Shown: positions 1-8,005, counted from the first letter of the stretch. The stretch is DNA of 64,000 nt from Fructobacillus sp. CRL 2054 (GCF_028764065.1 NZ_JACOFN010000008.1:1-64000); one strand, 5' to 3'. The notes: generated by a model from the sequence alone, not told the origin. A program made the numbers and translations.

Positions 1-117
1 GAGTAAATTTGAGCTGGTTACGCGAATATCACGCTATATCCATCGATATAATCATGAACGGATTCATACCTATGAATCGAACCTAGTGATGTAAAAAAAG
101 TGTCTAACTTATTGACA
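1..117 (+). mobile_element. right end of an IS3-family-like insertion sequence (partial)
   Basis: The end of a transposase frame (stop at 92-94) is followed by a terminal sequence, TGTCTAACTTATTGACA (101-117), that ends in CA as in IS150/IS3-type elements. The first bases after position 117 fall inside an acetyltransferase gene on the other strand, so this is the insertion boundary. The rest of the element lies before the window. Family assignment rests on the short C-terminal protein motif and the terminus, so it is moderate. Confidence 0.7.
2..94 (+). CDS. IS3-family-like transposase, C-terminal fragment (partial at window edge)
   Basis: Frame 2 gives 30 residues to a TAA stop, containing RYIHRYNHERIHTYESN. 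The pattern YI..YN.ERIH is typical of the extreme C-terminus of the DDE transposase (OrfB) of IS3-family elements. The start and the catalytic residues lie upstream of the window. Whether the full gene is intact cannot be judged. Confidence 0.65.
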   Translation, partial: SKFELVTRISRYIHRYNHERIHTYESNLVM

Positions 118-259
118 TACGAGCATAGGCCTCTTTATCGGTTGCGTCCAGGTCAGAATACTTGATCCCTTGTTCGACCACGAAAGTATCGAGGCGTAGC
201 TTTTCACAAGCGTAAAATTCGTCGACCGTTAGTTCTTCAAAAGATTTTGCTATCCACAT
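104..259 (-). pseudogene. ElaA-like GNAT acetyltransferase, truncated by the IS insertion
   Basis: The minus frame from ATG at 259 is preceded by an AAGGA ribosome site and a TATACT box. It reads about 47 native residues, including LRLDTFVVEQ and YSDLDATDKEAYAR, which match the start of the ElaA family (about 150 residues, typically LR...FVVEQ..YxDxDxxD). The frame then enters the insertion sequence at about 117 and stops at 104-106. The acetyl-CoA binding part is lost, so the product should be inactive. The rest of the gene may lie beyond the element, outside the window. Confidence 0.75.
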
Positions 260-295
260 ATTTCTACATCCTTTTCATTTTTTAGTATACTGGTG

Positions 296-309
296 GTTGC
301 AGATGCAAC
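296..309. promoter_or_regulatory. MarR-type operator upstream of marR
   Basis: GTTGCA-GA-TGCAAC is a perfect 6-2-6 inverted repeat between the truncated acetyltransferase and the MarR gene that starts at 333. The same arms recur at 764-777 in front of the next gene, which suggests autoregulation by the adjacent MarR protein. Confidence 0.6.
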
Positions 310-332
310 ATTAAATCACCGAGGTAAGCATA

Positions 333-737
333 ATGCTTGAATATGATATCTTCCGTCAGATGGGTGCCATTTCCCGTCGTGCCATGATGATGATGAACCA
401 TGAGGTCCAAGAATTTGGATTAGCGAATAATCTTTTCTTGTACCTGGTTCGTATCGTCGAGCATGAGGGATTGACACAGTCGGAGTTGGCGACGCTCATT
501 CAAATTGATAAAACCACGTTGAGTCGGGCTTTGAAGAAGCTCGAGGACCGGGGCTACATTGAAAAAGTCGCTGGCGAAGCCAACCGTAATTTCAAACGGC
601 TCTATCCCACCGAAGCGGGGAAGATGATCTACCAAAAAGTTATTCAGATTGAACACGACGATGTCTTTGATAAGTTAGCCGCTCTGAACTCGGAAGAGAA
701 GGAGCAACTGATGGCCTTGCTCTCAAAAATAAATTAA
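333..737 (+). CDS. MarR family transcriptional regulator
   Basis: This 134-residue protein has the MarR winged-helix layout. Residues about 46-78 (LTQSELATLIQIDKTTLSRA, then LKKLEDRGYIEK) form the recognition helix, followed by the wing (NRNFKRLYPTEAG) and a C-terminal dimerisation helix. ATG 333 has a GAGG ribosome site 8 bases upstream. MarR proteins are dimeric repressors released by small ligands. The gene is flanked on both sides by the same GTTGCA/TGCAAC palindrome, so it probably represses itself and the membrane protein gene that follows. The ligand cannot be inferred. Confidence 0.85.
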   Translation: MLEYDIFRQMGAISRRAMMMMNHEVQEFGLANNLFLYLVRIVEHEGLTQSELATLIQIDKTTLSRALKKLEDRGYIEKVAGEANRNFKRLYPTEAGKMIYQKVIQIEHDDVFDKLAALNSEEKEQLMALLSKIN

Positions 738-761
738 TGGTTAAAAATAGTTTAACACAAA

Positions 762-793
762 CAGTTGCAAATGCAACTGTTTGACTTTATACT
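762..793 (+). promoter_or_regulatory. second MarR operator overlapping a promoter
   Basis: CAGTTGCA-AA-TGCAACTG (762-779) repeats and extends the palindrome found before marR. A -35-like TTGCAA (766-771) lies inside it, and a TATACT -10 follows at 788-793 after 16 bases. A repressor bound here would block transcription of the gene starting at 829. Confidence 0.55.
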
Positions 794-828
794 TGTTCAT
801 TATCAAGAAAAGTTTGGGAGACGAAGAC

Positions 829-1470
829 GTGAAGAATCGATTAATAACAAGGTACTGCTTTTTTCTACTGGGCCTCTTTTTAGTGACACTTGGGAATTCC
901 TTTACCATTTTGTCAGGAGCAGGCAATGGTATCTGGACCGCTGCTTCGCTTGGTATTGACCGGGTTACGGATTTACCATTGAACGTGATTTTGTTCAGTA
1001 TTGGCTGTCTTGTTATTTTGGCAAACATCCTATTGCAGGGCCATTTTTCCTGGTTCTATTTGGCTGGTGAACTACTCTTTGTTTTCTTCTTCAGTGAATT
1101 GATTCAGTTCTTTGTTCGTCATTTATCTTTTTTGCATGGTTATATGACGAGTGAAGGCGCCAGAATTGTATTAGTTGTTTGTGGTATTGTCGTTGTTTGT
1201 CTGGGAACTTCCTTTTACCAGCGGGCTAACCTCTGGATGTACCCAACGGATTCGTTAACCGATATTTTGGCTCTTCGATTCTTTGCTGGTAACGTCTGGA
1301 AGGGGCAGTTACTGGCCTTTCTCCCGGCAGTGTTGATCATTGTTCTGGTCTTCTTTAAAGAGGGGCAGTGGGTTGGTATTCAAATTGGAACGGTGCTGGC
1401 ACTGATTGCGAACGGTGAGTTAATTGCTTTCTTCCACAAGCATGCTTTCCCATTTTTGAAACACAATTAA
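829..1470 (+). CDS. YczE/YitT-like integral membrane protein
   Basis: This is a 213-residue hydrophobic protein with about five membrane segments. The early motif GNSFTILSGAGNGIWTAASL and the later NLWMYPTDSLTDI resemble the YczE/YitT group of membrane proteins of unknown function. The start chosen is GTG 829, placed after GGGAG; an upstream TTG (781) lies within the promoter and is unlikely. It sits directly behind marR and a matching operator, so it is the likely MarR target. Its substrate, if it is a transporter, is unknown. Confidence 0.7.
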   Translation: MKNRLITRYCFFLLGLFLVTLGNSFTILSGAGNGIWTAASLGIDRVTDLPLNVILFSIGCLVILANILLQGHFSWFYLAGELLFVFFFSELIQFFVRHLSFLHGYMTSEGARIVLVVCGIVVVCLGTSFYQRANLWMYPTDSLTDILALRFFAGNVWKGQLLAFLPAVLIIVLVFFKEGQWVGIQIGTVLALIANGELIAFFHKHAFPFLKHN

Positions 1471-1550
1471 ATATTGAATGAATATAAATTAGAACTTTTC
1501 CAAAGTAGCGTTACAATAAAAGTGATGAATACTTTGGAGGAGTTTTTTTA

Positions 1551-2726
1551 ATGTCGAATAAAAATAAAACTTGGGATCCAAAAAAAGTCTCACATCGTTT
1601 TTGGATTTTAGCTGTTTCCTTAGTGATTACATCGGGAACAGCGATTTCGCCGGCTTTACCCGCTATGCACGAAGCCTTTATGGACTATCCAACGACGCTA
1701 ATCGACATGGTGGCGACTGTTCAGCAGATTCCAGCCTTTATTGTCCTCTTATTTTCTAGTCGGTTGGCCAACCGTTTTGGCATTAAGCGGATTGTTTTAA
1801 GTGGAATGCTTTTGATGGCCATTGCCGGTGTGGCACCTGTCATGATGGATAATATTTGGTTAATTTTACTGGCACGAATCGTCTTTGGTATCGGAATTGG
1901 AATGACGAACTCCTTGGCCATCACACTGGTTAACCTTTACTACGAAGGGGACGATCAAGCACAGATGCTTGGGAACCGTTCCGCCTTTGAGCCAATTGGT
2001 GTTTGTGCCATTAACTTGCTAGCTGGGTTCTTGCTGAACATTAATTGGCAGGCAGCCTTCTTGGCATATGGCTTTATCTTTATTGTTTTGCTTGGTTTCT
2101 GGAAAGTCGTGCCCGAATACCACATGCCAAAGCAGGAGAAAAAGAAGAAGGCCAAGTCCAAGCTCTCTTGGAAAATCATTTGGCCCGCTCTCTTCTGTGG
2201 CTTTTTGACGATTGGAATGGCCATTGTCAACGTGCTCACACCATCGGTCGTTGTGATGAATGACATCGGAGATGGCACAACGGCCTCCTTAATTATTACG
2301 GGATACACGATTGCTTCGATGTTAATGGGCTTCCTCTTTGGGGCAGCCTTTAAGGCTTTTAAGCAGTATGTTTTAGTTGCTGGTCTTCTTTGCATGTCTG
2401 TTGGAACGATTTTGATGAACTTTGCCACGGATATTTGGTCTTTGAGTTTGGCAGTTGGTATTATTGGATTGGCCTATCCACTGGCTGGTACCTATATCTT
2501 TGATATGGTGGACAGCCATGTGGCCAAGTCTGAAGACGGCCTGGCTAATTCGATTTTGCTAGTCGGTTGTAACGTGGGAACGGCCTTTGCGCCAGCCATT
2601 GTGTCCTGCTTGGAAGGGTTTGCCCCATTTTCCGGTAGCCAACCTGGAATTGGTGTCTATGGTTTGATTACAGCAGTTCTCACGGTGTTGACTTTGGCAG
2701 TCTTGCTTTTGAAGAAGAAAAGCTAA
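1551..2726 (+). CDS. MFS transporter (DHA1-like), substrate unknown
   Basis: This 391-residue protein has about 12 hydrophobic segments and the MFS loop 2-3 signature RLANRFGIKRIVL (about residues 72-84). A basic central loop (KQEKKKKAKSK, about residue 190) divides the two halves. AGGAG lies 8 bases before ATG 1551. A possible promoter (TACAAT at about 1512) is in the short gap after the YczE-like gene. The size and motif fit drug:H+ antiporter-like MFS proteins, but no residue identifies the substrate. Confidence 0.8.
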   Translation: MSNKNKTWDPKKVSHRFWILAVSLVITSGTAISPALPAMHEAFMDYPTTLIDMVATVQQIPAFIVLLFSSRLANRFGIKRIVLSGMLLMAIAGVAPVMMDNIWLILLARIVFGIGIGMTNSLAITLVNLYYEGDDQAQMLGNRSAFEPIGVCAINLLAGFLLNINWQAAFLAYGFIFIVLLGFWKVVPEYHMPKQEKKKKAKSKLSWKIIWPALFCGFLTIGMAIVNVLTPSVVVMNDIGDGTTASLIITGYTIASMLMGFLFGAAFKAFKQYVLVAGLLCMSVGTILMNFATDIWSLSLAVGIIGLAYPLAGTYIFDMVDSHVAKSEDGLANSILLVGCNVGTAFAPAIVSCLEGFAPFSGSQPGIGVYGLITAVLTVLTLAVLLLKKKS

Positions 2727-2744
2727 AAATATTCTGTGAAATTC

Positions 2745-2773
2745 TTGACTTTTACAGATGCCCTTGAGATAAT
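2745..2773 (+). promoter_or_regulatory. promoter of rpsU
   Basis: TTGACT (2745-2750), a 17-base spacer and GATAAT (2768-2773) form a good sigma-70/SigA promoter 60 bases ahead of rpsU. Confidence 0.65.
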
Positions 2774-2833
2774 ATTAAGGTTCAAGTGCATATCGTATTG
2801 ACGAAATAAAATGCCGGAAAGGAGGGGAATCGC

Positions 2834-3022
2834 ATGGCAAAGGTCATTGTTCGTAAGAACGAATCTTTGGATGATGCATTGCGCCGTTTCAAGCGTGGTG
2901 TTTCTAAGGACGGTACTCTCCAAGAATACCGGAAGCGTGAATTTTACGTAAAGCCTTCAGTTGAACGTAAGTTGAAGTCTGAAGCTGCACGTAAGCGCAA
3001 CAAGAAGAAGAACAAGCGTTAA
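2834..3022 (+). CDS. rpsU: 30S ribosomal protein S21
   Basis: This 62-residue basic protein begins [20 protein letters not shown] and ends in a Lys/Arg-rich tail ([11 protein letters not shown]), which is the standard form of bS21. It binds the 30S platform near the anti-Shine-Dalgarno region and assists initiation. GGAGGGGA precedes ATG 2834. It has its own promoter and an intrinsic terminator, and yqeY follows, as is common in Firmicutes. Confidence 0.97.
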   Translation: MAKVIVRKNESLDDALRRFKRGVSKDGTLQEYRKREFYVKPSVERKLKSEAARKRNKKKNKR

Positions 3023-3034
3023 TTCGTTTGTAAA

Positions 3035-3060
3035 AACGCCACTTTGTGGCGTTTTTTTTG
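3035..3060 (+). terminator. rpsU terminator
   Basis: AACGCCAC-ttt-GTGGCGTT, a perfect 8-bp stem, is followed by a run of T. Confidence 0.9.
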
Positions 3061-3116
3061 TGCCCTCGTGGTAAACTATAAATAACTATAGATACTTTTT
3101 AAAAGGAGTGGGTGTA

Positions 3117-3563
3117 ATGAGCTTATTAGCACAAGTACAAGAAGATATGAAGACGGCGATGAAGGCCAAGGATAAGAAGACTTTGGCCGTTGTCCGCCAG
3201 ATTAAGTCCGCTGTGATGAACGAACAAATCAACTTGGGTCACGACTTGACTGAAGAGGAAGAATTGAGCGTTTTGTCACGTGAAGTGAAGCAGCGTAAGG
3301 AATCAATTGCTGAATTCAAGGAAGGTGGCCGTGAAGATTTGGCTGCTGATACGCAAGCTGAATTGGACGTTTTGGCAAAGTACTTGCCAGCCCAACTCTC
3401 AGAAGATGAAATCAAGGAAGTGGTTGCAGCTGCCATCGAAAAGACTGGTGCTACTTCACCTAAGGACATGGGTAAGGTTATGGGCATTGTTTCTGCTCAG
3501 ACTAAGGGTCGCGCCGATGGTAAGGTTGTCGCCGACACAGTAAAGAAGGCATTGGCCAACTAA
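3117..3563 (+). CDS. yqeY: GatB/YqeY domain protein
   Basis: This 148-residue helical protein begins MSLLAQVQEDMKTAMKAKDK. The family resembles the C-terminal tRNA-binding tail domain of GatB, and its cellular role is not settled. The start is ATG 3117, with AAAGGAG 8 bases before it; an in-frame GTG at 3108 overlaps that ribosome site and is rejected. The C-terminal block (MGKVMGIVSAQTKGRADGK) is characteristic of the family. The rpsU-yqeY order is widely conserved. Confidence 0.93.
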   Translation: MSLLAQVQEDMKTAMKAKDKKTLAVVRQIKSAVMNEQINLGHDLTEEEELSVLSREVKQRKESIAEFKEGGREDLAADTQAELDVLAKYLPAQLSEDEIKEVVAAAIEKTGATSPKDMGKVMGIVSAQTKGRADGKVVADTVKKALAN

Positions 3564-3587
3564 GGCCCGCCTCGAGGAGTCAGACGG

Positions 3588-3614
3588 AAAAGCAGGGGAG
3601 ACCCCGCTTTTTTG
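3588..3614 (+). terminator. yqeY terminator
   Basis: AAAAGC-a-GGGG-aga-CCCC-GCTTTTTT forms a GC-rich stem with one bulged A, followed by T residues. Confidence 0.8.
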
Positions 3615-3646
3615 ACTTTTATAGAATAAGAAGTTTGGAGAAAATC

Positions 3647-4534
3647 ATGAACGAACAATTAGGACAGATTATTAAGGCCAAAGTGACCGACGAAAACGGT
3701 GAGTATTTCTACGCTCAAACCGACGGTGGTCATACTTATGAAATCGATAAGGACGAGTTGATGAAGCCTTTGAAGATTGGTGGCTACGTCACTGGTTTTG
3801 CTTATCAAAACGAAGACCACCGCTTGCAGATTACAAAAGCGGTACCAGACGTTCAAAAGGATCAGTATTCTTGGGGAAAAGTCGTGCAAGCACGATCTGA
3901 CCTTGGTATCTTCGTTGATATCGGTTTGGCCAACAAGGACCTAGCTGTTTCGTTGGATGATTTGCCAACGATGAAGGAACTCTGGCCAAAGAAGGGCGAC
4001 CGTCTGCTTCTTTCAATCAAGGAAGACAACAAGGGCCGTCTCTGGGGAAAGCCAGCCCAACAAGACATCATCCAGGCTGTTTCCCGCCAGGCCCGTTTGG
4101 GTGCTGGTATTAAGAAGGGTGATAAGATTAAGGCAACCGTTTACCGGAACAAGCTGGTGGGAACGCTGGTCATTACTGATGACTACTGCCTGGGCTTTAT
4201 CCATCCTTCCCAGCGTGAAGTGGAACCTCGTTTAGGTGAAGTGGTTGAAGCCCGTGTCTTGGGTGTTAACGACCGCGGCATCATCAACCTCTCCTTAAAG
4301 CCTTTGGCTTACAAGGTGATGGACGAAGACGCCCAGTTCCTACTCTTGCAGTTGCAACGTAAGCCTGAACACTTCCTGCCATTTAACGATAAGTCTGCTC
4401 CTGAAGACATCAAGATGCAGTTTGGCTTCTCAAAGTCCCAGTTCAAGCGTGCCTTGGGCCGCCTGTACAAGGACCACCTAATTGAGATGGTGGATGGCGG
4501 AATCAAGTTGACCGATAAGGGATTGGGCAAGTAA
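3647..4534 (+). CDS. cvfB: S1-domain RNA-binding protein CvfB/YitL
   Basis: This 295-residue protein has two or three S1-like beta-barrel segments in the first about 210 residues (for example YSWGKVVQARSDLGIFVDIG and GEVVEARVLGVNDRGIINLS). A C-terminal winged-helix-like part (FGFSKSQFKRALGRLYKDHL) follows. This is the CvfB/YitL layout, an RNA-binding protein linked to virulence gene control in Staphylococcus. ATG 3647 has GGAG 6 bases upstream; an in-frame TTG at 3635 is rejected. Its stop overlaps the xerD start (TAATG), so the two are probably translationally coupled. Confidence 0.88.
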   Translation: MNEQLGQIIKAKVTDENGEYFYAQTDGGHTYEIDKDELMKPLKIGGYVTGFAYQNEDHRLQITKAVPDVQKDQYSWGKVVQARSDLGIFVDIGLANKDLAVSLDDLPTMKELWPKKGDRLLLSIKEDNKGRLWGKPAQQDIIQAVSRQARLGAGIKKGDKIKATVYRNKLVGTLVITDDYCLGFIHPSQREVEPRLGEVVEARVLGVNDRGIINLSLKPLAYKVMDEDAQFLLLQLQRKPEHFLPFNDKSAPEDIKMQFGFSKSQFKRALGRLYKDHLIEMVDGGIKLTDKGLGK

Positions 4535-5421
4535 TGTTACCCCAGGAAATGGCCGACTACTTACGGGTCATTCAGGTAGAACGAGGGCTGTCCCAAAACA
4601 CGGTCAAGGCCTACCAGCAGGACTTAACGACTTTTACAAAGTTCTTAGAGGAACAAAAAAAGTCGGTCCAGCAGGTCGACCACGTTTTGGTTTTGACTTT
4701 TTTGAACCAATTACGTGCCAAGGGGCGTGCGAACACTTCGGTTGCTCGGATGGTCACCACCTTGCGGAAGTGCTTTGCCTATTTGAAAAAAGAAGGCATC
4801 GTTGCACATGATCCGATGCAAAATATTAAGCCACCTAAGAAGGCTCAGCACTTGCCAGCGGTCTTAACGATTGAAGAAGTTGACCGTTTATTGGATGTGC
4901 CGGATTTGACCAAAACACTGGGAATTCGTAACAAGGCCATGTTGGAGTTAATGTACGCAACGGGACTACGTGTCTCGGAACTGGTGAACTTGACTTTAGC
5001 GAACCTGCACCTGGATCTGGCCTTAATTCAAACGATTGGAAAAGGGGACAAGGAACGGATTATTCCGGTGGGTGAAGTGGCCGTTGACTGGTTGAAGACC
5101 TACCTACGTGATTCACGTCCGAAATTGTTGAAAGACCAAAAGGCTGACCAAATCTTTTTAAATGACCACGGTCGTCCGATTAGTCGTCAGGGTGTCTGGC
5201 AGTTGATTAAGAAGTTGGTGAAAGAAGCGGGGATTGAAAAGGATGTCTCACCCCACACGCTGCGCCATTCCTTTGCCACGCACATCTTAGAGAACGGTGC
5301 AGACCTACGAATCGTTCAAGAACTCTTGGGCCACTCCGACATTTCAACCACACAAATTTACACCCACATTTCAAAGGGACGTCTGACTCAAGTTTACGAT
5401 CAGTACCACCCACGAGCATAG
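4534..5421 (+). CDS. xerD: site-specific tyrosine recombinase XerD
   Basis: This 295-residue protein has an N-terminal SAM-like core-binding domain (about 1-90) and a catalytic domain with all six expected residues: Arg146 (ATGLRVSEL), Lys170, His241 and Arg244 (HTLRHSFATH), His267 (LLGHSDI) and Tyr276. XerC/XerD resolve chromosome dimers at dif. The conserved neighbours ribT, scpA and scpB, all chromosome or housekeeping genes, argue for XerD rather than a phage integrase. It overlaps cvfB by one base. Confidence 0.92.
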   Translation: MLPQEMADYLRVIQVERGLSQNTVKAYQQDLTTFTKFLEEQKKSVQQVDHVLVLTFLNQLRAKGRANTSVARMVTTLRKCFAYLKKEGIVAHDPMQNIKPPKKAQHLPAVLTIEEVDRLLDVPDLTKTLGIRNKAMLELMYATGLRVSELVNLTLANLHLDLALIQTIGKGDKERIIPVGEVAVDWLKTYLRDSRPKLLKDQKADQIFLNDHGRPISRQGVWQLIKKLVKEAGIEKDVSPHTLRHSFATHILENGADLRIVQELLGHSDISTTQIYTHISKGRLTQVYDQYHPRA

Positions 5422-5429
5422 GAGGACAT

Positions 5430-5786
5430 ATGTTAGTTCAGCCAAGACCAGATGATGAAAAGACCATTATGGGTCTCTTTTCATTGGTACCAGACTTAAG
5501 GAACGTGAAGTACCTTAACGAGACCATGGAAGCTTACAAGCAGGATGGCTACTATCTCTATTTCTTTCAAGATGAACCACATGATCCAATTACTGGTTTG
5601 TTGGGCTACGAATTGTATGAGGAAAAAGTCGTTTTGGTCCGTCACGTGGTGGTGACCCCTGGCTCGCCAAAGAAGGCAACGCAGGCCCAAATGCTATCCG
5701 ACCTCCAGGAGCGTTATCCTGACCGTACCTTAGTTGGAACTTTTGATACACAGACTGCCATTGATAAGTGGAGAAAACATTATTAA
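5430..5786 (+). CDS. ribT: RibT-like GNAT-fold protein
   Basis: This 118-residue protein begins MLVQPRPDDEKTIMGLFSLV and contains LLGYELYEEKVVLVRHVVVT. It matches the RibT family, a short GNAT-like protein named for its place in the Bacillus riboflavin operon but of uncertain function. Lactobacilli commonly place it between xerD and scpA, as here. AGGAGG lies before ATG 5430. Its 3' end overlaps the likely start of scpA. Confidence 0.8.
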   Translation: MLVQPRPDDEKTIMGLFSLVPDLRNVKYLNETMEAYKQDGYYLYFFQDEPHDPITGLLGYELYEEKVVLVRHVVVTPGSPKKATQAQMLSDLQERYPDRTLVGTFDTQTAIDKWRKHY

Positions 5787-6552
5787 GCCGGCTGATTTAA
5801 CAATTAAAATCACAGACTTTGAGGGACCACTGGACCTGCTCTTGCACCTGATTAAAAAGCATGAGATGGATATTCTATCCTTGCCAATTGCCCAGGTGAC
5901 CGAACAGTACCTGGATTTCATTAAAAAGCAGCAGGCCATGCAGTTGGATGTGGCTGCTGAATACCTGGTCATGGCGGCGAAGTTGATTCGAATTAAGTCC
6001 AACGATCTCTTACCTCAACCAGAAATTGAGGATGAGTTAACGGATGAAGGCGAACTTGACCCAAAGCAGGAACTGATTAACCGTTTGTTGGTTTACCAAC
6101 GTTATCAGCAGGCGACCGGTTTCTTTGATGAACGGCAGGAAGTGGGGATGAAGTCCTTTGGGCGACCAGCCCTGGTGGATGAAACGCCGGAAGAAGAGCG
6201 TCAACTGACTTTGGCACCGGGATTGTCTTTGGTTGATTTGCAGTTGGCCTTTGACAACGTGATTGCTCGTCAAAAGGACTTAGTGCCTCGAACCCGTCAA
6301 GTCCGTTCGGACAGTTATACGATTGGGGATGGGATTAAAACCATTGAGTCCAAGTTGGCGGTATTGCCAGATGATGAGTCCTTGACTTTTACAGAGCTAT
6401 TTGACGGTTTGTACTATGCCGACCGATTAGTGATGACCTTCTTGGGACTGTTAGAAATGTCCAAAGAGAAGAAGTTAGTAATTTGGCAGGCGGATTTAGA
6501 AGACGAAATTTTAATTAAAGCGGTGAAACATGAACGCGATATCGCAAATTGA
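5761..6552 (+). CDS. scpA: segregation and condensation protein A (start uncertain)
   Basis: ScpA is the kleisin of the SMC-ScpAB condensin. The family start motif is clear (LTIKITDFEGPLDLLLHLIK), followed by EYLVMAAKLIRIKS and a C-terminal winged-helix region. No ATG or GTG lies near the expected start. In-frame choices are TTG at 5734, 5743 or 5761, all overlapping ribT, or ATT at 5779, which has GTGGAG 5-6 bases before it. The TTG at 5761 is used here only as a compromise. The gene overlaps scpB by 23 bases. Confidence 0.85.
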   Translation: MISGENIIKPADLTIKITDFEGPLDLLLHLIKKHEMDILSLPIAQVTEQYLDFIKKQQAMQLDVAAEYLVMAAKLIRIKSNDLLPQPEIEDELTDEGELDPKQELINRLLVYQRYQQATGFFDERQEVGMKSFGRPALVDETPEEERQLTLAPGLSLVDLQLAFDNVIARQKDLVPRTRQVRSDSYTIGDGIKTIESKLAVLPDDESLTFTELFDGLYYADRLVMTFLGLLEMSKEKKLVIWQADLEDEILIKAVKHERDIAN

Positions 6553-7189
6553 AGCCCTGCTCTTTGTAGCAGGTGAAGATGGCCTTTCAGCAGCTGAATT
6601 GGCTAAGTTAACTGATTATGAAAAGGGTGCTATTCCAGGATTAGTGGATGAACTTTGGCAGAAGTTAAATGATGCTGAGGACCCCTTAACGATTCGCTCG
6701 GCCGATGGACGTTATGTCTTGGTGACGAAGCCGGCCTACGGCAAGTTAGTATCGAAGTACTTTGATTTACCTGTTAACAGTAAATTGACCCAGCCTCAGC
6801 TCGAAACCCTGGTAATTGTTGCTTACCAGCAACCCATTACCCGAGTGGAAATTGATCAGATACGTGGTGTCCGTTCAGCCGGAACACTTCAGAAGCTGCA
6901 GCTCCACCAGTTGATTGAGGCGGTTGGCCGAAAGGAAGAAGTGGGACGTCCCATTTTGTATGGAACAACAGCAGACTTCTTGGACTACTTTGGTCTTGGT
7001 TCGCTTGCCGATTTGCCAGAACTCCCAGATATTCACGATGTGATTCTTTCAGATGAACAGCGAGATGAATTGGCACTCTTTGATGAAATTGATGAAGAGG
7101 GCGATACGGTTCATGATGAGAATGAAAGCGAAGATGGCGAAGTTGCCGGTCAAAAGCGCGTTGATTTAAACGATAAAGAAGATAAATAA
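6530..7189 (+). CDS. scpB: segregation and condensation protein B
   Basis: This 219-residue protein begins MNAISQIEALLFVAGEDGLS and carries two winged-helix domains; the motif TQPQLETLVIVAYQQPITRVEIDQIRG is split here as TQPQLETLVIVAYQQP and ITRVEIDQIRG. ScpB dimers bind the ScpA kleisin in the SMC complex. The C-terminal 40 residues are acidic (EEGDTVHDENESEDGE), as often in this group. It overlaps scpA, so production is coupled. Confidence 0.95.
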   Translation: MNAISQIEALLFVAGEDGLSAAELAKLTDYEKGAIPGLVDELWQKLNDAEDPLTIRSADGRYVLVTKPAYGKLVSKYFDLPVNSKLTQPQLETLVIVAYQQPITRVEIDQIRGVRSAGTLQKLQLHQLIEAVGRKEEVGRPILYGTTADFLDYFGLGSLADLPELPDIHDVILSDEQRDELALFDEIDEEGDTVHDENESEDGEVAGQKRVDLNDKEDK

Positions 7190-7203
7190 GAAAGAGGAAC
7201 AAC

Positions 7204-7953
7204 ATGGCAGAAAATGGTGAACGATTACAAAAAGTAATGGCCCAAGCCGGTGTTGCTTCACGACGAGGGGCTGAAAAGATTATTCTTGAAGGCCGAGTAG
7301 AAGTGAACGGTGAAATCGTTTCAAAACTTGGGACGAAGGTTCAACCAGGTGATGAAGTGAAAGTCGACGGGGTTCCAATTGATGGCTCTGAAAAGAAGGT
7401 TTATTACCTGTTGAATAAGCCCCGTGGCGTTGTGACGACTGCCTCAGATGATAAGGGCCGTCAGACGGTTGTGGATCTTTTGAGAGACGTTGACGCTCGT
7501 GTTTATCCGGTTGGCCGTTTGGATTACGACACAACAGGTGTCCTAATCATGACTAATGATGGGGAATTAGCTAATCAGTTGATGCACCCTAAGGGTCGTG
7601 TCGATAAAGTCTATACGGCGAAGGTCAAGGGAATTGCGAACATGGCTGACTTGGCTCCTTTGAAAAAAGGAATCATGTTAAAGGGCCGTCGTACGGCACC
7701 GGCCAAGGTGGCGATTGAACAAGTTGATCACGATCGTAAGGTATCCTTTATCACATTGACGATTCACGAAGGACGTAACCATCAAGTGAAGGACATGCTC
7801 TTTAAGATGGGTTATCCAGTTGAAAAGTTACGCCGTGATCGTTATGCTTTCCTTGATTTGGTTGGTTTACAGCCTGGAGACTACCGTGATATTTCACACG
7901 ACGAGGTGAGGCGCTTGAAGGCAGGAGATTACCGTTTCCTACGTCGCAAGTAA
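7204..7953 (+). CDS. rluB: 23S rRNA pseudouridine synthase RluB family
   Basis: This 249-residue protein has an N-terminal S4 RNA-binding domain (ERLQKVMAQAGVASRRGAEK) and the RsuA/RluB catalytic domain with GRLDYDTTGVL, in which Asp107 is the expected nucleophile. The family isomerises a uridine of helix 93 of 23S rRNA. AAAGAGGA precedes ATG 7204, 14 bases after scpB, and the scpA-scpB-rluB cluster is typical of Firmicutes. It ends shortly before a terminator at 7969. Confidence 0.93.
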   Translation: MAENGERLQKVMAQAGVASRRGAEKIILEGRVEVNGEIVSKLGTKVQPGDEVKVDGVPIDGSEKKVYYLLNKPRGVVTTASDDKGRQTVVDLLRDVDARVYPVGRLDYDTTGVLIMTNDGELANQLMHPKGRVDKVYTAKVKGIANMADLAPLKKGIMLKGRRTAPAKVAIEQVDHDRKVSFITLTIHEGRNHQVKDMLFKMGYPVEKLRRDRYAFLDLVGLQPGDYRDISHDEVRRLKAGDYRFLRRK

Positions 7954-7968
7954 TTGATATTTTAGATT

Positions 7969-7993
7969 GGAGCGCTGACAGCGTTCCTTTTTA
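7969..7993 (+). terminator. terminator after rluB
   Basis: GGAGCGCT-gac-AGCGTTCC, with one G-T pair, is followed by TTTTTAT. Confidence 0.8.
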
Positions 7994-8005
7994 TTTGATT
8001 TTGTA

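Noticed and set aside
1955-2428. long minus-strand ORF inside the MFS gene
   Set aside because: It is the shadow of a real hydrophobic coding frame, with no ribosome site or recognisable protein pattern. The same applies to other antisense frames, such as those at 10377-10832 and 16563-17003.
4534-5421. phage or element integrase
   Set aside because: The tyrosine recombinase sits in a conserved housekeeping cluster with ribT, scpA and scpB, has XerD length, and no attachment site or phage genes are nearby.
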